From: Acanthochlamys bracteata
Taxonomy: Eukaryota; Streptophyta; Magnoliopsida; Pandanales; Velloziaceae
Length of the DNA stretch: 64,000 nucleotides
Assembly: GCA_019914995.1 (NCBI GenBank)
Contig: CM034134.1
Span: 7,510,463 to 7,574,462, forward strand
Reading direction: 5' to 3'
Shown here: in pieces, positions 35,125 to 46,288 of the stretch
Position numbering within the stretch: the stretch's first letter is position 1
How the letters are laid out: each line of letters starts with the position of its first letter
The notes under the pieces: model-generated
Database searches by the model: none
What the model saw: only the letters and a program-made list of their open reading frames with translations
Told to the model about the DNA's origin: nothing
Made by a program: the position numbers and the translations under genes

Positions 35125-36130
35125 TATTTACATTTAAGTGAGTTTTTAAAAAATAAATTTTAAAAAAAGTATTTTAATAAGTGGATATAAAAGTTGAGTG
35201 AAAATTTTGTATTTGATTGTATTTGAAAGTGAATTTGAAATTAAACTTTTGTTAAAAAAAATTCCGATCAAATTTATACACATTAAAAGTTGTTTCATAA
35301 GACTATGCCATTTAAGTAGTATTTATCTTTTATTTACTAGTTTTTTCAAAAGCTGAAAGATTTAATTTGGTAGCTCTTTTTATATTCAGCTGTTATTTTC
35401 TTTCTTTCATGCAACATATAAAAACTATCTATACAAATTCCAAATTATACGAGTCACAGAATGGTGAATTGGGTTTTAATTGCAAAATTAAGATCTTATG
35501 ATTTCAATTTAATTGCTGAAAGAAATTGATAAACAAATCATGGCCATAATAATAAAATAATGATAAAAAATAAACAAATTCAACCAAGAGATTTGTATGG
35601 CGTTTGAAATACTTTTAAAATAAAATTTTTTTAAAATAAAAAATATTTTATTTTTTTAAAAATAAGTTCTTTTTTTATCTAAAAATAATAATAATAAAAT
35701 TTTACCACATAAAATTTTTTATATTTTTTAATTTTAAATAAATTCTCTAAATATTTATTAAAAAAATATTTAAAAAATATAAAATTAAAAATTTCCTTTT
35801 AAAGAACGCCAAACGTCCCCAATAAATGGTTCAGCGCATGCTTACATCCGCTCTATTCAAAGGAAAAATCACTCTATGCACTATACTTAACAGTTAATTA
35901 CAATTATAACAAATCAAGCTCTTAATATCTAGAAGCTTGAAGAATGAAACTTCAATCAGGGAAACTTTAAGTAACTGGCTCCAACATAATAATGATCACA
36001 TGAGAAAATATGAAATAAAATTCCAACCAACAGCAAAAACAAGAAAACAGAAAAATAGACTGTTTTTTGTTTTTGTTGCGACTGCACAGTATTTATCAGA
36101 TAGAAAAAAGGCCCAATTGTAGCAGCGACT
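35125..36130. repeat. Duplicated flank, copy 2, next to the CC-only gene
   Basis: Paralogous to 30415-31180. The part at about 35540-35600 and 35820-35900 also resembles 58690-58830 (ATCATGG.CATA.TAATAAA...AAATAAACAAAT.CAACCA). A family A copy at 35600-35818 splits it. Confidence 0.6.
35600..35818. repeat. Family A AT-rich MITE-like element, copy 8
   Basis: Begins GCGTTTGAAATACTTTTAAAA; the reverse complement of its end is GGACGTTTGGCGTTCTTTAAA. ATGG precedes it and ATGG follows near 35826, while the relative at 58690-58830 reads TAGTGGTTTGACTGCATAC across the site, consistent with a short TGG/ATGG duplication. Confidence 0.6.
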
Positions 36131-36544
36131 CTATTTAAGGTCATCTACTGCTTTCTTAAACCTTTTCCTGAAGAGAGCCTGCTTCACAAAATTTCTAAAC
36201 TGGAGTGCTGGTGTGCTAACCTTATTTTTCCCAGCCTTGACTTCTTTCTGCTTCCGCATGTACTCCACCTCACCAAGAATTTTTTCTGCATCTTCTAAGG
36301 CATCTTTCAGCTGCTGCAGCCATTCGATTAGACCGTGGTTTTCTTCAAGGAGAACTCTCCAGCCTCTCCATCTTTCGACAACAGCCTTGATTTGAGGAAG
36401 AGAACTCTCCAGCTTCTCCACATCCTTCTTCCAACTGGAATGCCCCTTGATGCAATCATCATAGAGGACCCCCAAGAACTTGCTTATGATAGGAGAGAAA
36501 AACCATCCAGCGATCACCACAAACACAGCCACAGCCACAGCCAT
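36131..36544 (-). CDS. Membrane-anchored coiled-coil protein related to NLR N-termini, 137 aa
   Basis: One intronless frame with its own ATG and stop. Residues 1-25 (MAVAVAVFVVIAGWFFSPII) form a hydrophobic anchor. Residues about 38-100 are an amphipathic coiled coil (WKKDVEKLESSLPQIKAVVE, WLQQLKDALEDAEKILGEVE) in the style of Rx-type CC domains: LKDALEDAEKIL occupies the place of the EDVID-like acidic patch. A basic C-terminus follows (RFKKAVDDLK). There is no NB-ARC. It could be a stand-alone TM-CC immune protein, known from plant genomes as CC-only NLR relatives, or the surviving first part of a degraded CNL. The clean ATG-to-stop frame favours a gene. It lies about 5.4 kb from, and is transcribed away from, the CNL at 41969. 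Confidence 0.72.
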   Translation of the reverse strand: MAVAVAVFVVIAGWFFSPIISKFLGVLYDDCIKGHSSWKKDVEKLESSLPQIKAVVERWRGWRVLLEENHGLIEWLQQLKDALEDAEKILGEVEYMRKQKEVKAGKNKVSTPALQFRNFVKQALFRKRFKKAVDDLK

Positions 36545-36754
36545 CCCCTTTCAAGCTTCATAAAACAACTTCAATGTCTCCCTTTGCACAAATAGTAATT
36601 TTTTTAATATTTCATGTTCTTCTAAATTTCAAACCAAGAAATAAGCTTCTCGTTTTATTGTAAAGCCACGGTGTGACCCATAAGTAGAGTTACAAATATG
36701 GCCGAGCCAAAAGAGTCGGTCAATATTGACAATTAATTAAGTCAACAAAATAAT

Positions 36755-36804
36755 ACTATCATGCTGATATTAGCATGACGTCATGTTGACATCAGTATGA
36801 TAGT
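36755..36804. promoter_or_regulatory. 50-bp imperfect palindrome centred on TGACGTCA
   Basis: The left arm starts ACTATCATGCTGAT and the right arm ends ATCAGTATGATAGT; the exact centre is CATGACGTCATG (36774-36785). TGACGTCA is the classic bZIP/TGA-factor site. It lies about 210 bp upstream of the CC-only gene's start on the minus strand and 230 bp upstream of the hAT ORF. It could be a regulatory site or the fold-back terminus of a small element. Confidence 0.6.
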
Positions 36805-36811
36805 TGGCTCA

Positions 36812-36835
36812 GCCAACGATAACACTATCGTTGGC
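36812..36835. repeat. Perfect 10-bp hairpin next to the palindrome
   Basis: GCCAACGATA, loop ACAC, TATCGTTGGC. It sits 7 bp after the TGACGTCA palindrome. Confidence 0.7.
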
Positions 36836-36887
36836 CGCAATCTGCAACATTTATTTTTTTTATTTTTTTTAAATTCAATTTTTCACC

Positions 36888-38760
36888 TATAAATACATCA
36901 TATTTTTATTTATTTTTCACACAACTTTTTCAATTCTCATTTTTATTCTACTCAAACTCATACAAACTTATAAAAATAATTTATTCTTATTTTATTTTTT
37001 AAATTCATATTTTCTCAATTCTCAAAATTTTAGTTGTTATTTCAAATGGATCCAAATTTTCATGCCATTAATCTTGATATGGATGATTATGGCATGGACG
37101 ATCAAAATTTGGAAGAGATAGATGTTGCCCGTATAGAGAAAGGAAATAATGTTTCTCCAATACAAAGAAAAAGTTTTTATAAAAAATGCAATGAAAATTC
37201 TCCAATTCAAAGTGTTGAAAGTAGTTCGACTTTAGGATCGACATCGACAACAACAAAACGTTCAAAAGTCACAACTTCTAAAATCTGAAACTATTTCACT
37301 ACCGAATATACAGTGCAAAGTGATGGTACTAAATCAAAAATAGTGAAACATAAGTTTTGCAAAAAATTTTTAACTGCTAATTCTAGTGCAAAAATTTGAC
37401 ATTTAATAACACATGGTAAAAAATGTGCTTCTAAAAAAGAAATCGGAAGGAAACCTTCACAAACTCAACTTCAATTCAATACAGATGGTTCGGTAAGTAC
37501 TTGGTCTTATGATTCTATATAGTTAGGGAATCTCTTACCCGTATGATTTGTGCTATGAATTTACCTATTAATTTTGGTGAGTCATCTTTTTATGAATAAC
37601 ATATTAAAATAACATATTGTCCACAATTTCAAAAAGTTAGTAGAACAACTACTAAAAACGATATTATTACTTATTATAATAAAATGCGCACTATATTAAA
37701 ATCTGATTAAGTTCATTAATTTTTTCTATTGCGTTAACATATGATATTTGGAACGGTAGAGCTAAATAAGATTATTTAAGTGTTGTTGCACATTATTTAG
37801 ATTCACAATGGATTATGCAAAAAAGAATTATTGATTTTAGACTTATTGATTCCACATATGATATTAAAAATATTTCTGAGCGCATTATAAGTGTAGTTAA
37901 AGAATGGAGCATAAGCAACCACATTGTCTCCATCACCTTAGATAATGCTTCAGCAAATACCAAAGCAATTCGATTTCTTGAGATAGAGATAAGCTCATAC
38001 ATGGGAGGAATTTTACTATATCAATATTGTGATTGCCATATTATCAACCTGATCGTACAATCAGATATGCAGCTGGTAAGTAAACAGATTAGTGATATTC
38101 GCGTTGTTATTTTTTAAATTACTAGTTCAAATCAACGTTTAGTTGAATTTAAGAGATATTGGATAGCAGAACATCTAAAACTCCGAAAGTTTAACCTTGA
38201 TATGCCAGCAAGATAGAATTCTACTTATTTAATGTTAGAAAGTACTTTAGATTATAAAAATGTACTTATGATTTTGTATAATATAAGAATGAGTAACAAT
38301 ATATTTACTGAAACTCATTGAAATATTGCTTAAAAATTTGTAAAATTTTTTAAAACTTTTTATGATGCTACTGTTTTGTTATCTGGTATTTATTATCCTA
38401 CTTCTCCATTAGTTTTATATTGTATTAAACGATGATAGAATAAGATTGACAGATTTTCATCATATAGAATTTGTGAACTTTTATTTTATGGCTTCGAATA
38501 TTATTTACAAAACTTTATTTTTCTCAAAAAATCTTTTGAAATTCTGTGAAAATAAGGTTGCAATAAATATTGCTCACAATCATATACAGTATGCTCATAC
38601 CAAACACGTTGAGGTGGATCTACACTTTATCAAAGAAAAATTAAAGAAAAATTGATGGAGTTATCTTTTGTGAATTCAGAAGCACATTTAGCCGAATTAG
38701 TAACAAAATCTATTTCAAGCAGAATCTTCATAGCTTATTGAAGAAGTCGAGTATTGATGA
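36888..38760 (+). pseudogene. hAT-family transposase remnant
   Basis: A TATAAATA box at 36888-36895 precedes an ORF at 37034 (MDPNFHAINLDMDDYG), followed by scattered frames in the same direction. Recognisable parts: Ser/Thr-rich N-terminus, a BED-like zinc-finger region (KFCKKFLTANSSA ... LITHGKKC, about 37350-37420) and the hAT catalytic-domain segment IDFRLIDSTYDIKNISERII ... VSITLDNASANTKAI (about 37830-37970), including the DNAS aspartate. Multiple stops and frame changes interrupt it, and the C-terminal dimerisation region is barely visible. RICESLEEPER-like plant hAT elements are the likely source. No 8-bp target duplication or hAT termini were identified. Confidence 0.75.
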
Positions 38761-41094
38761 TATTTTTGCACCAATTTGAGAATGATAGTTGTGTGAGTCA
38801 ACAACTTTTTAAATGTTTTAGATATATTAAAACACTTTTTCTTATTTTAGAACTTTTCTTATATTGGTTATGTATGGAATTTACATATATGTACTTTTAT
38901 AATCTTTGAAGCGAATGAGATTGAATAATTTCTTCCCTTCAAACCCGTCAAACATCTTAATGGAGAACGATCTCAGTTAAAATTTTCTAATTAGTTAGTG
39001 CGGTAAACTTGTCTAAGAAGTTTTTTGAGATTTAATCAAATAACATGAGAGGATTTCTAACATAAGAGGATTTTTCTAAGAAGTTTCTTAATACCTCTAT
39101 ATTTGCAGGTTTTCTAGCAGAGGAAAGTACTGAATTTAAAGAGGAAAATAGGATAATACTACTTTGCGGCAAAAATATATAGTTGTGATCAATAAAACTA
39201 GTACAAAAAAATAAAACAACTCGTCTGTAAATGATCTCAAGATTTGAGCATCTGAATACCCCCAAGAGAACTTAGGGGCAATTTTCTAGGCAGAACCCAC
39301 GATCCGAGCAAAGTTCAGACATCAATAATTTATCACCGCATGCTGATGAAGACCGTGAGAATTATGAGAAAAGATGTATTCAAATTACTAAACCGTTTAC
39401 TATCCTTCCTTGTACAAAGGAGCATATCTTCTTGACACTGTAGTTTTCAAGGCAAGAAAGATTGTTAGTCTAATCTTGTTCTTGTTCTCAGATGACAAAT
39501 TTTTAGCTTGCAAATTAACTTGCCTCATTGTTAGTCATATGGCAAGTTGGTAGCAAAGTTCACAATTGACTTGCAAGTCAAGATATAACAATAATCTAAT
39601 GGGAAGATGTTCGATATATTCCAGCTTCACCCATCAAATTAACACATCAATCAACACCATGATCACGTAATCGATGAGCACGCCTGTGTACCAATTCAAC
39701 AGTATCAATAAAATTATCTTAGTTATCTGAAATGCGGTAACCAATTTTCCTTCCAGTGACTACAGAGAAACTTCGCCCGTTTACCGCATCTTCAGCCTGC
39801 AAGAATTTACTTATTTAAAGTTAGATCATCCAACACTTGGCCAGAAAAACGCCGTCCTATGTTCAATATGCTTAGAGAAACATTACTTATATAGCTTTAA
39901 AATCCACCTTAAATTACTGTTCGTTCCCCTGTGATTTCAGTTTGCAAATTAAGGTCAAATAAAATTAGTTCGCCTTGCTGATAATTTTCAGATATATTCC
40001 AACATAGTTTAATTACTACAAATTCACCCTCTTCGTAAATCCCATAGTAACTTTTCGTTTTGGCAATCAAAACTCATTAATTTCGCATGATCAAGTCCTG
40101 ATTATATATTAGGCTGTATAATTGGTCCTCCATGATCTGTATATAATTAAAACTCACATCTCAATCACCATAAATTTTACGGTGAAGACAATATTTTGAA
40201 ATTTGCAAATTGAGGAATCGAGTATTTACGTAATATCAACTCAAGTTATAAAATTAAAATTCAAAGATCCAAAATAATTTGTGAAACAAAGTAAGTGAAA
40301 AGTATTCTTCTTTGATATGACAATTGCAGAATCTGTAAAAGTTAGTTTCAAAGTCAAATTATTTATTACTATGTTCACTATTTCAGGCCTGTTATACAGA
40401 TGCTCCGTGATAGTTATTGGAATATTTATAGAGAGAGCAAATATCTATGCTGTTTTTTATTCTGAACAATTGGATATTTGTTTCTTATTATAATTATCTG
40501 TGCGTGCGTAGGAGTATTTGATTACTTTTTATGACATCTGAGCTATCATTTTGTGAACCAAATATTCATCTCGTGATAAAAGTTTAGATTGTGCTGTGAG
40601 CCTGTGAGTTTCACAAAATAAATTTCTGAAAAATAAATTTTTTGAAAAGCGAATTAGAAATCAAATTTTATATATTTTGAAGCAAACTGAAACGAAAAAA
40701 AGTAAAATAAAAACTAATCTAAACAATTTTGATTTAAAAAAATAAGTTTTATGAAATTAAAACAAATCCTAAATTATAAAACGGAATAATTTCGACATTA
40801 TTAGAATATTGCTTTTTTAGAAAAATTGAACCTAAAATTCAGAATGATGCAAATAGTTAGTGTCAGAGACGCTGACAATAGCAGAATCCATACTAGTGTT
40901 TATATACCGAGTAGTTCAAGGATGGTTTTCCCTTAACTTCTTGTTATAATCACAATGCTTTGAGCTTTGTTACTTTCTATCTTATCGGAAGTTGGTGGGG
41001 TCATATACTTGCAAGAACGTTGGGTGATGGAAGCGTTTGCTGAGTATGAGCTGTAGGATGCTCACGAGTGCTTACTAAAAGTAGATAAATTTGG
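38761..41094. other. Intergenic DNA between hAT remnant and CNL gene
   Basis: Mostly A/T-rich and unassigned. The only coding-like piece is a 78-bp exon-like segment on the minus strand at 39719-39796 (listed separately). Confidence 0.4.
39719..39796 (-). other. Exon-like segment ending a possible minus-strand gene
   Basis: Read on the minus strand, an acceptor AAATTCTTGCAG is followed by 25 in-frame codons (AEDAVNGRSFSVVTGRKIGY and RISDN) and TAA. The composition looks like protein, but no matching upstream exon or family was found. It may be a relic of a displaced gene. Confidence 0.25.
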
Positions 41095-41321
41095 GTACAT
41101 TTGAAATTATTTATAAAATAAAATTTTTCTGAAATAAAAAATATTTTTTTTTAAATAAATTTTATTTTTTTTATTTTAAAAAAATAAAAATATGTAATAA
41201 TAAAATTTTTTTATATAAAATTTTTTTATATTTTTTAAATTTTTATAAAATATATTTTAAAAAATATGAAATAAAAAATTAAAAAATTTTGTTAAAAAAA
41301 AAGCAAAAATAAACATCCAAA
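41095..41321. repeat. Family A AT-rich MITE-like element, copy 9
   Basis: A/T body from GTACATTTGAAATT to AAACATCCAAAAGAG. It lies about 650 bp upstream of the CNL gene, within its likely promoter region. Confidence 0.5.
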
Positions 41322-41968
41322 AGAGTAAAAAAAACCTGGAGCCTTCTTCTGCTCCTTATACTAATAATGAAGCTGAAAATAATAATTCACTGAGATATTA
41401 CAATGAAATAAGGAAAGAATAACTGCTGAACGAATATAACAAGTAGAAATAGAATTGAAATTGATATTAAAGGCGAATAATTAAATTGAGAAATTAAAGA
41501 AAGAATAATAAGCATTTTTAACATCGAGATGCTCCAATAACATGAAATATTTTGTAATTAAGAAAAAATAATAAATTGATTATTGTAAATTAGTTTAGGA
41601 TTTTACATCCCATGAATAGGTTACATTTATAGTATTAATTTAAAGATTTTAATATAGATATAATATTAATGCGAAAATTTTAGTGTAAAGATAAATGTTA
41701 GAGTAGAATGCTAACGTACCTGACGAGCGATATATTTCTAATACCAATGCTCGTGCTGTTTCCACAATTATCTGATTACCATAATTCATTATGTGAAATG
41801 TTTTGCTAGTTTTAACATTTCACCCCTGCAAAGAAAATCCAATCCTCCAATAATTGCGTATTTTACTTCCTGTTCATTTGATGTTGTTGGTCAATCATTG
41901 CCTCTTATTTTATTCCTTTCTTTCTTTTCGTAAAAAAATTTAAAAAAAAAGAACTCTCTTGATCAACC

Positions 41969-44900
41969 ATGCAGCACGCTTTCTCTTCCTCTTCTTTGAA
42001 CAAACTTCGGCTCTCTTTCTGCATTCCCCTTTCTCATTGTTACCGTAAAAGATTCAAGATGGCTACGATCCCAAGTGCATTGATTGACCCGTTGGTGCAG
42101 TTTCTGATTGATTATGCCAACCATGAAGTAGCTCTTATCTTGGGGGTGAAAGATGAGATCAGGAGGCTGACCACAAGAATGGAGATGGTGAAAGATTTCC
42201 TTGTGGATGCTGAAAGAAGGCAGTTTCGCATTGAATCAATCAAAACTTGGCTTGATGAGCTCAGAGACATCATGTACGAAGCACTAGATATCATTGATGA
42301 TTTCAATATAGAAGCCGAGAAATATAAGAAGGGATCGTCGTCATTTTCGTCTTCTTCTTCTTCTGCAGTTCTAAGCTGTTCCTGTTATCCCTTTTCATTT
42401 GTTCAGAAAGTTGCATCGAAGCATGATATTGGAAAAAGAATTCAAAGCCTTAACCAAAGACTAGATTCTATAAACAAGGATAGCACAGACCTCAGTCTCG
42501 CAAAGATCGACTATAGAGAGAACAATGGAAAGACAACTGGAATAATTAGCCGTATCACATCTTCGTTAGTGGAGCCAGATATAGTGGGAAGTGCCATCGA
42601 GGAGGATACCAAGAAATTGGTGGAGCTACTCACAAAGGAACACCAAGTAAGGAACATTGTTATTTATGCGATCATGGGTATGGGCGGGATTGGCAAGACC
42701 ACTCTCGCTCAAATGATATTCAACGACAACACACTGAGAGCAAATTTTCAACCAATGGAACCAATATGGGTTTGTGTTTCCAAAGACAATTTCGATGAGA
42801 TCAGAATTCTGAAGAGCATAATAAAAGGTGCCGGAAGGGACCCAAGTCCAGACGGTGATAAGGGAGAACTTCAGAATTTACTTTCTAAAGTTGTTCGACA
42901 GAAGAGACTCTTTCTTGTCATGGATGATGTTTGGAGTGCACATGTCTGGGATGATTTATTAAAAACACCGTTAAGTAGTGCTAGCACAGGAAGCCGAATC
43001 TTGGTTACCACCAGAGATGAAGGCATTGCGAAGGAAATGGGAGCATCGTTTTATCACAACGTGGCCAAACTTCCAGATGAAGATGGCTGGTCGTTGTTAC
43101 GTAAGATGGTGTTATATGAGAAGGAAGAACAAGAGGTGCAAACACTAAAAAATCTCGGGTTACAGATAGTTAAGAAATGCGACGGTCTTCCTTTAGCTAT
43201 CCGAGCAATTGGTGGATTATTAAGAAGAAAAGAAGCACGTTTATCTGAGTGGGAAAAAGTTCTTCGAGATCGGGCTTGGTCTTCAGCTTCTGTACCAAGT
43301 GGGGTGATGGGAGCACTCTATCTGAGCTATGACGACTTGCCACCCCATCTTAAACAATGTTTTGTGTATCTTGCGTTGTTTCCAGATGACTATGAGTTTG
43401 ACAAAGGAGGACTCGCCTACTTGTGGATTGCCGAGGGATTTGTGGAGGCAAATGATGGCAATTTGCTGGAAGAGAAAGCAGACGAGTACTGGAATGAGCT
43501 GATAGAGAGGAGCCTTCTCCAACCTACTGATAATTGGAATCGTTTTGGAAAGCTACATGATATCTTGCGGGATCTAGCCCAACATCTTGCAGGAAAGGAA
43601 TGCCGGTGCATGTATACAGACGTCAAAATCGATTTTACACCACAAGAAAAGACTAGACGGTTGTATATAAATAATGCTTCAGGGTCTTTCCTACATCAAG
43701 CAAAACAACAAAGTGCCTTGAGGACGCTAATTGGTAGGAATATCTCAGAAGAGGTTCTAAGAACTTTTAAGCAGTTAAGGATTTTAAGTCTCCGTGAATC
43801 AAGTATTGAGAAGCTGCCAATCTCTTTGTCTCTCGTGCATTTGAGATTATTAGATCTAAGTTCGACTAATATTATCCAAATTCCTGAGAGCATAGGGTCT
43901 TTTAAAAACTTGCAATTTCTACTACTTGATGATTGTTGGAACTTGCAAAGTCTTCCCAAAGCCATTGGATCTTTGACTGAGCTAAGATGTCTTACTATGA
44001 GAAGAACTAAGATTGACAAGATACCGAAAGCAATCACAAGGCTGACGCATATTCGAAGGCTCGAGCCATTTCTTTTGTCAGGCAGCACTAGCAGTGAAGA
44101 GCAAGGGCACAATAGAGGAAAGTGGTGCACACTGGAGGACCTAAAGCATCTCAAGCTACTTCGCTCGCTGATGATACTGAACTTGGAGAGGTCGTCAAGT
44201 ACTGCAGAGGCGAAAGCTGCGGAATTGATAAATAAATTGCATCTAACCGAACTACGTTTGGTTTGTACAGATACAACAACATACAACGAAGAATCAACAA
44301 AAGGAATTGTTGAAGTGTTTGAAGAGCTCCGCCCTCCATCTTGTATCGAAATCATTAATATAGACGGATACTTCGGCAAAATCTTACCGAAATGGTTGAT
44401 GAGCTCATCCTCACTTCCGAACCTAAAGCATCTGTCTCTTGTTAATTGTAAACTTTGTGAACGATTGCTGTCTTTGGGGTTACTACCGAACCTTACTTCG
44501 CTTTGTATTAGTAATATGCCCCAATTGAAAACAGTCGGGCCTGAACTCCTCTTACCCCCAGTCGAGGACTCTGCTGCAAAGGGAGATGACGTAGGGCACC
44601 ATACCCCTTTCCGGTCCTTTCCCAAATTGAAGGAGTTACATTTTGAACAGATGGACAGCTGGGAAGAGTTGTCTTGGCCAGATGAAGAGAGCTTGCACGG
44701 GCAGATGGTCCTGCTGCCTCAACTCAAATCTTGCATCTGTCTAATTGTCCGAGATTGAGGTCTCTTCCTTATATTCTCTTGAATCATGCCACTGGTTTGG
44801 AAGAAGTAGGAATATCCGGCCTGAACAATCTACAAGCGATTGAGAGACTACACCACATCAAGAAATTGAGTATCAACAACAGCCGTAGTCTTAAGATGGT

Positions 44901-45579
44901 GGCAGACCTACCATCGCTGGAGTATCTCCATATCGATAATGATGTCTGTGCAGGCCTCGGAAAAGTGGAGCGTCTACATCAACTCCGAACTCTGATTATA
45001 AAGGATTTTCACTCGAAATTGGAGTCTCTCCCAGAGTGGATGCAAGCAGCTGCAAAAGAAGGAGAATGGCCCTTCCCTAGTCTACAACAGCTTGAGATAG
45101 ATAGATCCAGTTATCAGCTAATGTTAAGGTGTTTGATAGATGGCACAAATTGGCCCCTTATCAAAGACATCCCTCATTTCTCAACCCGTTGCTATAAATA
45201 CGGATGTGCCTTTTTGGTTGATTACACCATGTCCCCCTTCTCCTTTATAAGAAATATAAAATTGGGTGATCAGAAGATAGAGGATAAGGACAGAAGTTGG
45301 CCAGAGCGGGTGAAGCATCCCCTTCACAAACATGTTCTGTCGCTGAATGTCCGAGATTATTACAAATGTAATAAATGTCGAGAACCTGCAAGATTCTGGT
45401 CCTTCTGCTGTAAGTATTGTGTCTTCGATTTACACCCCAAATGCGCACTCGAAGAAGATCAAGAAGGATACAAGGAGATTGAACTTGTTATGGAGGGTGA
45501 GGCTAGCAGCAGTCACTCAAGTCAAGCAACAACATGCCCGACTGATCCTTCTTCCTTGATAAGTTCATTCCATCGCTGA
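41969..45579 (+). CDS. CC-NB-LRR immune receptor with C-terminal DC1 domain, interrupted by one frame change
   Basis: The first frame gives 929 codons (41969-44758). The more usual start for this family is Met31 at 42059 (MATIPSALIDPLVQF). CC domain with EDVID-like YEALDIIDDF; NB-ARC with P-loop GMGGIGKTT (about 236-244), kinase-2 LFLVMDDVW (about 314-322), GSRILVTTRD, GLPLA and CFVYLALFPDDYEF; the MHD motif is LHD (about 528-530). LRRs start near residue 570. Near 44729 the LRR continues one frame over (LSNCPRLRSLPYILL ...), to a stop at 45579. The second part ends in a zinc-binding DC1 pattern at 45316-45444: H-x2-H, C-x2-C-x10-C-x2-C, then FDLHPKC. A single-base loss in the LRR therefore separates receptor and DC1 domain; it may be a real mutation or a sequencing error. 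As read, the protein would end early without DC1. Otherwise it is one exon and intact. Confidence 0.9.
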
Positions 45580-45848
45580 AAATTGTTGGTACACATTTCC
45601 TATCTAGTTTTTTTTGGTTTAATTGAAATTGCTTTCTGCTATTTATTTCAACGTTACAACCTTCTTTTGCGTACAGTAATATTTTATTTTAAGCATTGAA
45701 TGTGCGACCATAATCCTTCCAATTTCAAATCAAGAAAGATGGTTTTGGCTTTTGCATTGTTCACGGATAATGGATTTAAATCTTTACGTTTTTGTCGATT
45801 TACCTTCATTGATGTGCTCTGCTGTTTAAAGAAAAACCAGCCAGTCTC
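45580..45848. other. 3' flank of the CNL gene
   Basis: About 270 bp between the CNL stop and the target-site duplication of the Athila-type element. It is probably 3'UTR and terminator, T-rich. The retroelement therefore landed just beyond the gene. Confidence 0.5.
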
Positions 45849-46027
45849 TGATGAGCATTTAATAAATTTATTTTAGTATGTGTATGTTATTAATTAAGTA
45901 AAGGCTTGTTATTACTTTGAGTTAATTAAATGAGTTTTTGTTGGATATATAAAAAAAAAATGAGTAAGAAAATAAAAAAAAGTGATTCGACTGGGGTGGC
46001 CCAACGAAGCTATGAGGATGACATGAA

Positions 46028-46288
46028 GGGCGTGTTTACCAACACCCCTAAACTCCACTTTCTTTAAACTCAAGTTTCACATAAATACTTATAAAAATTA
46101 AAATAAATTTTTTTATCAATAAAATTTTTTTTAAAATTCAAATTTAAAACTTACTAAAAATATATAATTAATATAAAATTTTATTTTTTATTAAATATTT
46201 TTTATTTTTTATTTTATTTTTTAAATTTATTTTCTAAAAACTCCACTTTCCCCAAAACTCCACTTCCACCCCCTAAGTAAACACGCCC
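46028..46288. repeat. Family D MITE with perfect 12-bp TIR and GAA target duplication
   Basis: GGGCGTGTTTAC opens it and GTAAACACGCCC closes it. GAA flanks both sides (46025-46027, 46289-46291). The partner LTR at the same place (near 51591) reads ACATGAAGTAATG with a single GAA, so the empty site is preserved. The interior is A/T-rich with CTCCACTTT repeated near both ends. Confidence 0.9.

Noticed and set aside
43696-44625. 309-codon minus-strand frame
   Set aside because: Antisense to the CNL LRR region; length comes from codon bias of the real gene.
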